DNA from: Apostichopus japonicus
Taxonomy: Eukaryota > Echinodermata > Holothuroidea > Aspidochirotida > Stichopodidae
Length of the DNA stretch: 60,000 bases
NCBI RefSeq assembly: GCF_037975245.1
Contig: NC_092561.1
Span: 6,066,001-6,126,000, forward strand
Direction: 5' to 3'
How positions within the stretch are numbered: the stretch's first letter is position 1; each line of letters begins with the position of its first letter. Positions 27,596 to 52,400 of this stretch are shown piece by piece. Below the pieces are notes generated by a model. That model did not search any database. It saw only the letters and a list, made by a program, of their open reading frames with translations, and was not told where the DNA came from. The translations under genes and the position numbers were made by a program.

Positions 27596-28429
27596 TTTTT
27601 TGTTAATTTGGTCGTAACAAAAAGAAAAAAAAAACTTTTCATCAGAAACAATGATGTCATTCCGGGTATTATTCTTAACGAAGTAGCTTGCATGAGAAAT
27701 TCTCACGTGGCTTAGCCAAACGCGAACATACAAAACGACGCTTGTTCAGTTTCAAGGTTAACTGAACGATACATTCGTTAGAGACCGCGGATTTGGTGAC
27801 AATTTAATAAAAGGCATGTAAACCAGCCTAAAAAACTTACGCCATGTTACACAATTTTACGAAATGTAACCTGCACTGTTATATAATATCTACAGATTAT
27901 GATAAGACCGTATGCACGGGCTTATGTCGTGTCCTAACTAGAAGGGAATATCTTTTATAACTGTTTATAACTTTAAGTTTCGTCTCAGAAAAGCCGGGAA
28001 CAAAATTGGGTCAACCAGGCTCCCTAACATGATTGGAAGAATTCCTTTCACTGACTTCTTTATGATTTCGTTATTAAATATGATTTTGTTATAAAATAAA
28101 TCCCACAAAAAAAATATGAACCGTATAGAAGTAAAGGAACCTTGAAACAGGGAGTTGCCATAACTTTGAAAGTTTACTTCGATCTTCGGAGGGAAAACAA
28201 CATTCTACATTTGGCTAAAACCTCCTCATAATGTAACAAGACCACTGTAAGTTTGCATTATGTAAATTTTAAAGTTTATCAGAAGTTTTCCCATGTCGCT
28301 CTGCTATGCTCCTCCTTTTCTTCCCGAAGGCATTTATTTTTTTTTGGTCGACGCTCAGCCGCATGTGTCTACGTAAAACGGATGTGTTTTTCATGCTGAG
28401 ATCCCCGGATATCGCTCTGCAATGCATAC

Positions 28430-28882
28430 GGCCTCCCCAGGGCCGTCTTAAGAGATCACCGGGCCCTGGGCCCGGCAATGGAGCGGGGCCCCTCAATCAA
28501 GTGAGTTCGAAAAAAAGTTGCGTGAAAAATTGACATCCTTGACAATCGCTCAAGCATAGACATGCCTGCATTTACCACCCCTCCCCGCTATGTCGCGCAT
28601 AAAGGATAAAACTTTAGCAAAATAACATACGTGATATATCTAAAAGCTGAAATACATTATAGAAGAGTAATCTTCCAATATTTAATGTCAAACTCTCAAG
28701 TGTTTCACCAACTCTCGTCACAAGTTGTCAAGTATCGAATTCAATCAGGCATAATGGCCTGTTCAATAAGTTTTCCTCCCAGATTAGGACATGGGGTTAC
28801 TACGATTGCGGGTCCCCTGACATCGCGGGGCCCTGGGCCAGGGCCCAGTGGGCCCATGCGTTAAGACGGCCCTGGGCCTCCC
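28430..28882. mobile_element. hAT-type MITE with 8-bp target duplication
   Basis: The element 28438-28874 starts CAGGGCCGTCTTAA and ends TTAAGACGGCCCTG, perfect 14-bp inverted ends. Both flanks are the 8-bp direct repeat GGCCTCCC (28430-28437 and 28875-28882). An 8-bp duplication with CAGGG ends is characteristic of the hAT superfamily. There is no transposase frame in its 437 bp. Confidence 0.9.
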
Positions 28883-29527
28883 TCTCGTCCTGAGATACCT
28901 AAACAGAAATATCCGAAGAGGAAATCTGGGGGTAGGGGAGGGGGCAAAAAACTTCGAATTGCAGTGGAATATGTGAGTCTCTAATGATGAGGAATCAAAC
29001 CGCAAAAAATCGAAAACGTTCTGACAAATTGGGTCATGTGTGAATTGGCTTTGTCACCAATTCCAGTATCTTGAATGTCTTCAGTACAACAAACAAGCAG
29101 GTAGTAATGTTTTAATAACTAAGGATTATAATTTTTCACTTTCATGCCAGCACCGCCAATGAGTTGGCATTGGGAGACAGGCAGAATTTTTTAATGCTGT
29201 GACCATGCTCTTAGTTGTTTATTTTAATATTTTGTATATGAAATTTGATGATAATTTGCAGTTTATATGGTCATCTACTGAAATGTTGTGTATATCGCGT
29301 ATTTTCATCTTCATCGTCACTTGAGGTTAGGTATAGAGGGAGCTGTTTTATTTATTTTTTATCAATGAGCCCTCCCCATGTTGAGTTTAGGAGATGTTGT
29401 GACCACCGACGAGTAAACGAGTAAACTTGTCTTTCCAATGGAAGATGTATTAAACTCTAGACTTCTACTGACTAAAACTTTCTTATACGTCTATTCCGCC
29501 AATTCTGCTGATATAAAGCTCATATAA

Positions 29528-31388
29528 CAGGTGCGTATCCAGGGGGGGGGGGCGTTGGGGGCGCGCGCCCCCCGGGTAAGGAAAAGAGGAGAGAAAAAAA
29601 GAGAAGAAAAAAAGGGAAACGGGGGGGGGGGAAGAAAAGGAGGAGAGAAAGGAAGGGAAAAGAAAAAGAAAAACGAGAGAAAAAGGAGAAAATGAGGGAG
29701 TAGAAGATAGCCAAGACCTCGGGAAGAGAAAGAGGAACAGTCATAGTTAAAGCGCTGATCCCTATTATATACACAGGGTAGCCAGTGACAGATCAAGGAT
29801 TACGGAGGGGGTGTGCGCCTCACCCTACTCCTTACACCGACAACTCCATTTTTGACGTTTCCATTTTTCCTCTCTCACTAATGTATCTATATAAATACTA
29901 TATATGGTCTATCATGACGCGTATGTCTGTATGGACGCCTTAAACAATTGAACAAATTGTAGTACAATTGTGCTATATGGAACCAACTGTGGCTGGTCTC
30001 TAACTCGACCGAGTCGTCGGGGAACATGACGCATTTCGGGAAAGGGGCGACCGCCCCCCCCCCGAGCAAATTTTCTTTACGACATCGCTAGTAATTTCAA
30101 AATAGACAATGCTTAGATGCAACTTACAAGGCCTGGGAAGTGTCATTTCCAGCGATCTGGGAGGCATTTTCGGCCAAAATTTTTCTTGTTCGCTTCGCGC
30201 CAACTTATGGTGGCGCTTCGCTTAGATAGTTTGCCTACAGGCTTCGCCCTTCCTTGGCAATTACTCGCTACACGCCTGTTCGAATTTGTAAAGCAAAGAG
30301 CAGATATAACATCATATCAGTGAGCATTGAAATGCATGTTCCACGATGAACAGCCTCAAAAAACTGTCAATGTGTGTAGTCAAACGCGTAGGAGCCCAAT
30401 TGGATTTGGGGCTGTAACGACTTGCCCGAAAAAGAGCCGAAATTTTTAGCGCGCGAAGCGCGCGTTCAACATATCGATGCCAATATCATCGGTCATTACA
30501 TTGCATGGCATCTTGTACCTTACGGTCCGTGAAAGTTGCACAGTATACCGCCGGATGCTAATGTAAACAACCAAATGTCTTATGTAGATGGAGAAAAACC
30601 ATACAGATCCATTTATGTCAAAACTCTCTTTTACAAAGGTAATGTCGGCCAAGCTTACAACTTTATTTTAATTGCCAAGGAGATCATTTTTAAGCTATTC
30701 ATTGCTATTTATTTTTCTTTCAGTAGGTGCCCGAAAAAAATTTGGTTGCGGGGGGGGGGGGGGCTGCAGCCCCCGCCTTCTACGGGACCTACGCCTATGT
30801 GTGTAGTGTTCGGTTTCGATATACCTGATATCGGAAATATCTGCTATTTTTCATTTCCTTCAACCAAGTTTTATAATAGCCATTATAAGAGGTTTTAATA
30901 TTTCTACACCAATAAATTAACTGTGTCGGAATTTTCGAAAATTTCCTGACCAACAGTTTTTCTATATTGGTTGTCCATAGATTGAATTTTGTGCAACATT
31001 ATGGGTATGTTTTGAAGTGATTTAAGCCCATGAAATATTGGGCTTAAAACCTTGAAAAGTGGGGCTGTCAGATATTGTGGGTCGTGACGTAGAATCACCT
31101 ACAAAAGCAATGATCCATAGGACATGCAATGAGGTCGAACATGATGAGTGACTGGTGAAAATCTTCAAAAAGGTTATGGATGGAAAAAAACTTTGGGGAA
31201 ATACTTGGTTCTCAGGCAAAAGTGTACATCTGGTTGGTCATTTTCAAGCCCGAGAAGTGCCATTTCCGGTGATCTGGGGGGTATCAAAACCAGAAATTTT
31301 CTTGTACGCTCCGCGCCAACCGATGGTGGCGCTCCGCTTAGATGGTAATTCGCGCCCCCCGGGTTAGAAAATCTTGGATACGCACCTG
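29528..31388. mobile_element. TIR transposon, non-autonomous composite carrying a nested MITE
   Basis: Starts CAGGTGCGTATCCA and ends TGGATACGCACCTG. Next to these ends are CGCGCCCCCCGGG blocks in opposite orientation. The flanks share TATAA (29523-29527 and 31389-31393); the superfamily is not settled. A second MITE sits inside at 30381-30799. Internal blocks such as CGCGCCAAC.TATGGTGGCGCT occur twice (about 30198 and 31312), and a relative lies at 37130. No intact transposase frame is seen in 1.86 kb. Confidence 0.7.
30373..30807. mobile_element. hAT-type MITE nested in a larger element, 8-bp target duplication
   Basis: The 419-bp element 30381-30799 is flanked by perfect TGTGTAGT repeats (30373-30380 and 30800-30807). 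The left end is CAAACGCGTAGGAGCC and the complement of the right end is CATAGGCGTAGG. Subterminal GGGGCTGTAACGACTTGCCC matches the complement of the right end of 38344-38699, so these are one family. A C/G-rich palindrome lies near 30750-30775. Confidence 0.85.
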
Positions 31389-31955
31389 TATAAGATCTGG
31401 AAAAGATGAACTTGGACTGGAGCTTTTTCAGGTGGATTCGGCCCGGGCCTTCAACCCACCAACTTACCAAGGGCCCAATGGTAAACAATATCTATTGAGG
31501 TGTATATAAATGATTCCCTAGCCTGATTAAATTCAGTTCTTAGCCTTTAAAACTATATTTTCCTTTACTTTTCACGTTTTCCTCTTTATTATAATTTCAT
31601 AATCTTCTCTTTTTTCAATTATAATAGGTGTTCGTGGCAATCCATCTCTACTAAATTACATTCTATTTTTTATTAGTGGCTACTACTTATATTTCTATTA
31701 ACTTGTAATTATATCTGTAAATGATCGGGCCTCGAGTGATTGAAACTCTCGCCTCCCTACTCTACTCTCAAATAATAAAAGTTTAGGTAATAACCAACAT
31801 ATCCCTGAACCTGCCTGGGGACCGCTTATCTCAGTCACCAAAGACGTAGACGATCTGGAAGTAACTCACTAAAATAGCAATTTATGGTAAATCTGATGGT
31901 TGCACACAAAGCTAAGAAACCACCACCATCACCACCTCACCTTACATTACAGATG

Positions 31956-32535
31956 ATTCAAACTTAAGGTGGCCATATTTTCGTGACTGAAATCGGGGAC
32001 ATTTATTGCGTGACTGATATGGGGGAGGGGTTTAAGGGAAGGGGCTGTCCCCCTCCCCCCTTTGGAAATTTTTAAGTGCCTAAGGTGCTTAGATGTAAAA
32101 TGGTGATACTTTGAAGCACTTTTAAATCAATTCTATTTTCAAATATGTAGCTTTTACTTAAATGAAATCCACCTACTTTACGTGGTTCTTTGAGAGCTTA
32201 TGATTTTCTCATACTCAGACTATAAGTGTCGTTGTGTCGCCGTAGTTGCCATTTATACGGTCGAAAGAGTGCTAGGCTAGATCGATCTAGCATATTTTTA
32301 ACAGTGTTTACACTGGCCCACTGAAATACTGGTTATAAGTTCCGTTCTGCGACTGCACACTTGACTAAATTTTGTTTTTACAGTTATTTTACTAATAATG
32401 TGGGATATTTTCGAAATTCCTGAACATTTTGACGAATCGGGGACATTTTCGGGGACACTTGTTCATCGGGGACAGCACACTGTAATCGGGGACTGTCCCC
32501 GAAAATCGGGGACGTCTGGTCACCTAATTCAAACT
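31956..32535. mobile_element. TIR element with 9-bp target duplication (Mutator-like)
   Basis: The element 31965-32526 is flanked by perfect direct repeats ATTCAAACT (31956-31964 and 32527-32535). The left end TAAGGTGGCCA pairs with the right-end complement TAGGTGACCAGACG. ATCGGGGAC and related blocks repeat inside both ends. A 9-bp duplication is typical of the Mutator superfamily. No transposase is present. Confidence 0.75.
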
Positions 32536-33641
32536 ATATGTGCTCCTCTTTGTTTACAAACAGTTATGATCTTAGTGTACACGACAGTCAAAGTGGTAGT
32601 ATCTTATGTCTATGCTTTCACAAAATTCTCGTGGAACTAGTCTAAACACAATTTAATCTCCCAAAAAGAAGTACATCGTTTGAGAAGACTGGGTAACTAT
32701 TATAAAATCTAGGCCTAGACTGTATGGTTAAGATTCAAAGAAACCACGAGAGAGTTGTGATCGCATGTTACCGTGGAATGTGTGATATGATAATTTCTGA
32801 AATATGTCTAAGGTTGGCCAGGGCCAATGCTCGCACTAACTTGTCCAATATGCCAAATTCAAACTCAATTGCCTGTCCTAGGCTAGCAAGGCCCACGTCG
32901 AACTGCAACTAAGTATAGTCAGTATTGCGAAGTTCGGCATACTGCGAAGTTCGGACACCCTAAGAAATACACGATTTCACCATGAAAACCGACAGGAAGA
33001 GCCAAATTTCACCAAAAAGTACGAAGCTACAGTTATTTTCTCTCAAAAATGACCCATGTGCAAGAAATTACTTACATATTTGTCAATAAAATGACGAAGA
33101 TCTATGAAGTCTGTTATAATTACTAAAAGAGCAACTGCGCCACCAATTTTATCACCAACGCCGCACTGTGGGTTGCGTGTCCGAACTTTGGCCGTGTATC
33201 GTACTATAACAAAATTCTGCCACCATATCAAGGATATTTTCAGGTGATTTATACCAGAAGATTTAGTTTTGGGGTGTTTTAAGTCTTAAGTGTCCGAACT
33301 TCGAAGTCACCATGCTACTATATGTAAGGGTTACTTGTAAAGTTATACTACATGTCTAAGTTTGGACAAGAGCTATTTTCATTCACAATGATAAGGGCAA
33401 CAACAAAATCGTATTCAATATATTTGCACATGAAAAATTAAGTCATAAAAGTTATAACTTCATTCAAAACAATTCCTTTTGTACATGCCAGGTTACTTGG
33501 ATGTCAAACACAGTTGGACTGAACTGGCCAGATAAACCAGTAGGTTTTCTTGGGTATACCTCTGACTTCAAAAGATGCTTTAATTATCGCATAAACCGTA
33601 TAAATATTTGGGAATATTATCAGATTATATATTTTCATTAG
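32536..33641. other. 5' flank of PRDM4, no coding exon seen
   Basis: This must contain or lead to the PRDM4 5' UTR. GCGAAGTTCGG occurs twice near 32927-32953, and related AACTTCG lies at 33297. No TATA-type promoter can be assigned with confidence. Confidence 0.4.
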
Positions 33642-33661
33642 GAGCCATAGCAAAAGATGCT

Positions 33662-46710
<13,049 letters not shown>

Positions 46711-46940
46711 CATTATTGAAGGTGTGGATCTTGTGTGGTGAGGTGCTTGGTACATCACCGTGTAACTTCCTTAGTAGAAAACCCATTAAATTTTGACATG
46801 CTCGCCACATGTGACACCAATATCAGAAAAAGAAACAGTCACAATCTTGCCAGAGTAACACAGAGCAGACAGTGGTCTATGAAATGATGGTCTAACAGGC
46901 TGATGCAACAAATCTAGAGAAAAGCTGGAACAAGACTTTG

Positions 46941-47790
46941 ATAATGACATCATTAAGATCTAATAATGATGTCATCATCAGGTTATCCAGGTCAATGATG
47001 GACGGATGATGACATCATTAAGATCTAATAATGATGTCATCATCGGTTATCCAGGTTAAAGATGGATGGATGATGACATCATAAAGATCTAAGAATGATG
47101 ACATCATCGGTTATCCAGGTTAAAGATGGATGGATGATGACATCATAAAGATCTAAGAATGATGACATCATCGGGTTATCCAGGTCAGTGATGGACGGAT
47201 GATGACATCATTAAGATCTCAGAATGATGTCATCATCGGGTTATCCAGGTCAATGATGGATGGATGATGACATCATAAAGATCTCAGAATGATGTCATCA
47301 TCAGGTTATCCAGGTCAGTGATGGATGGATGATGACATCATAAAGATCTCAGAATGATGTCATCATCAGGTTATCCAGGTCAGTGATGGATGGATGATGA
47401 CATCATAAAGATCTCAGAATGATGTCATCATCAGGTTATCCAGGTCAGTGATGGATGGATGATGACATCATAAAGATCTCAGAATGATGTCATCATCAGG
47501 TTATCCAGGTCAGTGATGGATGGATGATGACATCATTAAGATCTCAGAATGATGTCATCATCGAGTTATCGAGTTCAATTATTGAGGGATGACATCATAA
47601 AGTTCTAAGAATGATGTCATCATCTTGTTATCTAGGTCAAAGATGGAGGAATGATGACATCATAAAGATCTAATAATGATGTCATCATAGGGTTATCCAT
47701 ATTTCTGATGGACGTATGATGACATCATTAAGATCTCAGAATGATGTCATCATCGGGTTAACCACGTTTCTGATGGGCGGATGATGACAC
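46941..47790 (+). repeat. About 65-bp minisatellite of hairpin units, about 13 copies
   Basis: Units start at about 46941, 47006, 47070, 47134 and 47199, a 64-65 bp spacing. Each contains GATGATGACATCAT, a short AGATCT-centred loop, then ATGATGTCATCATC, the exact reverse complement of the first arm. GGTTATCCAGGTCA.TGATGG follows. The array starts 230 bp after the PRDM4 stop, so it may lie in the 3' UTR. Confidence 0.92.
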
Positions 47791-48240
47791 AAAGCTTGAC
47801 ATTCGTGAAGTTGTTTTTCTTTTGTTTTTTCATTAAAGACTTTTTACTGAGTTTTTCTTTAAGCAAACAAAAGTAGGAACTAGTTGAAAAGCTTACAAGA
47901 CTTTTGTTTTGTTTTGAAATTTAAGTAAAATGACCTCGCTTGTCTCTTGTAGTTTCCTTTATGTTATTATCTATTTCAAGAGTTGAACAAAAATAGGACA
48001 CTTATGTTTCAGTTCCTAGATCTGGATTAGCTGGATAAAGTGAATGTAGCCTGGGGAATGGAATAACAGGGATGCAGTAAAATGTTTTCATCTGCAAAGC
48101 AGAGCTTTTGACACTCTGAAACGATGGATGGTTTCACAGAGGCAGATAAATGGCAAACTGGATGTTTATAGTTGAAAACATTCTGCTGGAGGCTGTTTTG
48201 TAACTCTGTCTTCAACAGCAAGAGTCTAGAGGCTAGGCAT
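47791..48240. other. PRDM4 3' flank, no gene seen
   Basis: A plus-strand ATTAAA polyadenylation-type signal lies near 47833, followed by T/GT-rich sequence. It is a candidate PRDM4 transcript end; AATAAA motifs near 48701-48720 are alternatives. Confidence 0.4.
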
Positions 48241-48488
48241 GTGTATGTATGGATGTATTTTAGATCCTCCTGCAAGCAGGAACTCGCGAAGAAGCCATCA
48301 TTGGCTTATCAAAGCCGCAAGCTGACCCAAGTCAGTCTCTTAGATTCATATTTAACGTCCATGATTATGAATTGTCATTTGTCGACAACTCTGTAACTGG
48401 ACGACATACATTAATCTTGGAGTGACTAGGAACTCACGACCTTATGATTGAAAGGCACCGGCGTTAACCACTGAGCCAACACTCGTTA
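48241..48488 (-). repeat. tRNA-derived SINE, family A
   Basis: Full copy in minus orientation. The tRNA-like head (GAGTGTTGGCTCAGTGGTTA at its start) is near 48488 and the body ends near 48241. It sits between the convergent genes. Confidence 0.88.
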
Positions 48489-48892
48489 GAGTGCGTCTTA
48501 AGAAATTTCATTGACAAAGACAAATGAAAGATAAATGATAAAAACCAAATGTTCAACAAGTTTGTGTATAAACTGATGAAAGTTTTAATATTTTGTAAAC
48601 AATTGACTACATTAATACATCTCCTTTTTTTAAATATTTTTGTCTCTTCAAACCACTTGAAGGAAGAGTTGTGCTATGTTACATTATATTTCTTTGTAAG
48701 AAATAAATTAAGTCAATAAAAACAAAGTTCAATACACACTTTACATTATTGTTTGCCTTGTTTTGCAGTTGGTACTTTATACGAGTCATTCAAAAAATTC
48801 GAAAATTGGGCTCACACTCGGCCAGGTTCATATCTCTTAGGTTAAGAGCTTTTTGAAGATCAAGAAAAGCCCAAAAGATGTTTCAAGGTTCC

Positions 48893-49446
48893 CTATCTCG
48901 GCATGAGAGGTTGTCCGTCGTTTTCATTTACCAGGTCCCTAGAATCATTGCTACTGACATTTACCAGGTCCCTAGAGTCATTGCTACCGATCAAACCGTG
49001 TTTACTTCTCTCGTGAACGATGAGGTACTTGAAGCTCCTGAAAGATTTCGTGCAACATTTACACTGGAATGTCTTTCGGACTGTATGTATCCGCTCGTGG
49101 CGGTTTCTGTCCCCAGACTGGGTGAACCCTTTCGAACAGATTCGACATTTGTAGGGCTTCACGCCAGTGTGAATTCTCTCGTGCTGTTCACGGTGGCCGT
49201 GAGATTTGAATGATTTTATGCAATACAGGCACTGGTAAGCCTTGTAGTCTGTGTGGGTAGCTTCGTGCGTCCTCTTCAGTTCGTGGCAACTGAAGGTGGC
49301 GCGACAGTAACGACAGATGGCAGCTTTCTTCCTGTTTGGACAGTTTTGATCCTGGTTACTAATCTTGTGATGAGCTGAGACTTGTGGCAAGTCTGAAAAC
49401 TGGTCCCTAGTGTTAACCACATGGTAATTTCTAGTGTAGACACCAC
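48893..49446 (-). CDS. Terminal exon Z4: four C2H2 zinc fingers
   Basis: The acceptor TTTCACTTGCAG precedes GTGGTGTCTAC; the first codon is split (phase 1). Fingers start CRYCRATF, CLYCIKSF, CRICSKGF and CKCCTKSF, all with regular 12-residue spacing and HERIHT-type linkers. The tail carries a tandem SNDSRDLVN repeat. The stop is TAG at 48893-48895. A minus-strand ATTAAA lies about 300 bp past the stop. Confidence 0.85.
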
Positions 49447-52400
49447 CTGCAAGTGAAATATAATGACAAAACAGAGTTCCATGTCAATGAAAAAAAACTG
49501 TTGAAAAGAAAGTCCAATTTTCTCTGCAAACTCATCTTTGAAGCTCTCTGACTAGGGTCAAGAGTAAAGGTGTAAATCCCCTCCCACAATTATGTCACCA
49601 ACTCCCCCCCTATTTGTCACACTTCAGGTCTTCATTTTTCGTTTCACATATTGTAAACGTGAGAAAACGCTATTCTTTATCACATACTTTCCCAGTTTCC
49701 TAGGGCCCACATTGACCCCAGGACTATCCCCCTCCCCCCCCCTTGTCAAAAAATCAAAACCATTCCTTTTGCTTTCTACTTTCTGCCTGGTTTTTTCTGT
49801 AACTTTGTTTGTATCCAGGGGGTGGGTACAGAGTATCTCCACCCTCCCCCTCCCTCCCCATGCACCTTCCTTCAAGTACACCCCATTACACTTAAAATTC
49901 TATCTGTGTAAAAGCATTATTACTAAGACTAGATTATCTTATTTTACTGTACATCTAGTTGGACAGAAAAAAAACAAATTTATTTGTTAATTTCTTTTTA
50001 TTTTAATAACATAAAGACATCTTATTTAACAGCTGGTAATTATTTCTTAATGTGCCAATTCTTCTTAAAAGGAAGAGATTTAAAACAAAAATTCTTTCAC
50101 AGATTAGATATTAATGGAGTGACTCCCTGAAGTCACTGAATTGACGAAAGTGTAGGAACTTTATCACTAATCAATAAAATAATGTTGTGGCTCTACCTGT
50201 ATGATAAGCAGTATGTAGCTTGAAACATGACTCTATACCATTACTTATTAATTTTTAGATATTGCTCATAACTTTCAAGACACAAAGAATGATTGCACGT
50301 CTGTTTCAAAAAAAAAAAAAATAATAAGATATATGAATGCTTAAAGGATATATAACAATTCTTGAAAACAGAAAAATCTCTAAAATGTGAACGGTCATTT
50401 ACATAAACATAGCACTAAAACGTGTATATGTATGTACGTATTTTAGATCCTCCGGCAAGCTGGAACTCTGCCTCATTGGCTTATCAAAGCCGCAAGCTGA
50501 CCGAAGTCAGTCTCATACATTCATATTTAACGTCCATGATTATGAATTGTCAATAACTCTGTAACTGGACGACATACATTAAAGGGTGTGAAGACTCGCG
50601 CAAAAAGAAACGTCTAATGCTGGTAATTTGACCTAGTTTCGAATGAGGTGTAACAGAAGTGTTAAACACCCCCATCGATCCCAGAAAAAAACCACACACA
50701 GCTTGCTACCGTCGGTAATTAGACACTAGTGTACATACCCACATCACAGTGTACAAACCATACAGCGAATGACATCTCAGGTCCAGCTAAAGATAACAAT
50801 TAAGGTATCACGTTTCATTACTGTCTGCATTTTGTAGCGACACAAACAAAACGTCACTTGCAAGCAACGGAAAGTTAACTTTTTCAGATGGCCGCACGCG
50901 GTTTGGGGCGAGTCTTCAATGCCTTTAATCTGGGAGTGACTCGAACCGGGGACCTTGTGATTGAAAGGCACCGGCAAAACAAACAAAGAAACATTACCCC
51001 AACATGTGGCATACAAAATGACTTAAAGATGCCCTTTGATATAGCTACATTTGGTCCATATATGTTTGCTACAAGTCATTCAAAGACAGTGTGGGCTATA
51101 CATTGGTTAAATGTGTGTCTTCATACACAATTGTTACATTGGTTCATTTGTGTTTTGCATCAGCAGGGATGCAATCTACCTTCTTGGTACTAGGTGGGTG
51201 GGTGGATATCTTTGATGGTAAGTCATCCAGGGGAGGGCCTACCCTTCCCCTTTGGAGAAAGGTTGGTAAAATGGAGGATGCTTAGATACAAAATGGTGCT
51301 ATAATATTGACAACATTAGATATATATATTTTTTTTGGCGCATATCAATCTTTCCCAAGAGTCTCGTGTTCTCAAATTGGTTCATTTGTTTGTCTGTCCG
51401 TGTACCATTTAATCACATGCACTGTAGCCAGAGCCAACTTTTTACCATAATGCCAGCCCAGGGCCAGGGTCCCAAATCTATGGGACACTATGAGAGGCTT
51501 CAGTCAAACCCTTCCAGTAAAAGGTTAAAAAAAAATCTGTTATGGTTTCATGTTACATTCCTGATTACATTGTACAGCATCACGAAATTGTATACATCAA
51601 ACTTTGAGTCTTTAAAGGCCGAGAATCTTTACAATGCTTCTCACTGTGCACATAGACAGTATACTAAACACATGTCAACTGCCCACCAAACTGTATTAAA
51701 AATTTAGACACAGTTCCTGGATGTTAATGAATGCCTCTGTTGTTTTAATTCCAGTTGGGGCCACAAAATTTAGGTACAGCCCAGCCATGCCCCTCACCCC
51801 CCCAAGTGAGTCGACCGGGCGGCCCTGGCCGTCGCTATCATATCTGCTCGTTTGGATGTACTATGCGGGCATGTCTCTTCATATTACTGGGATCGTTGAA
51901 AGATTTGTGACAGATCCTGCAACTATACGGCTTTTCTCCCGTGTGGATTCGCTCGTGACGAAGTCGTCCTCCGTGAGCGAGCAGTTTGCCGCAGAACCTG
52001 CACTGTTTTGCTTTGCGTTGGACACTTCCGGAATGTGTCTCTAAGTGCGATTCGACTTCGGACGGCATGGGGAAACCGACGCCGCAAATGTGACAACAGT
52101 AGAGACTATCTACGACAGTTCCCACTTCTTCGGTGACACGAGCCAGAGGCTCGGAAGTTTGCGCCGTTTGGATATGAAGTTCCTGATTGTTCGTAAAATT
52201 CTTTTGACGGGTCTCCTCTGTGAAAGTTGCATTGTAGCCGAGCGATGGTCTGTTCACGGCAGTGGTTAATTGCTCGGCAACTCCGGGATATCTTGACTGG
52301 TGTTCGAGGCCAGCATCTGCAGAGAGAACACCAGTCAAGAACATCGTGAGTCTACACATGTACCACGCAGACCATCTATGTGAATTTTATTTTACCACTA

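Noticed and set aside
29491-29796. Phe/Pro-rich minus-strand frames
   Set aside because: Purine-rich GAAAAGG tract at the left end of a transposon; no conserved motif.
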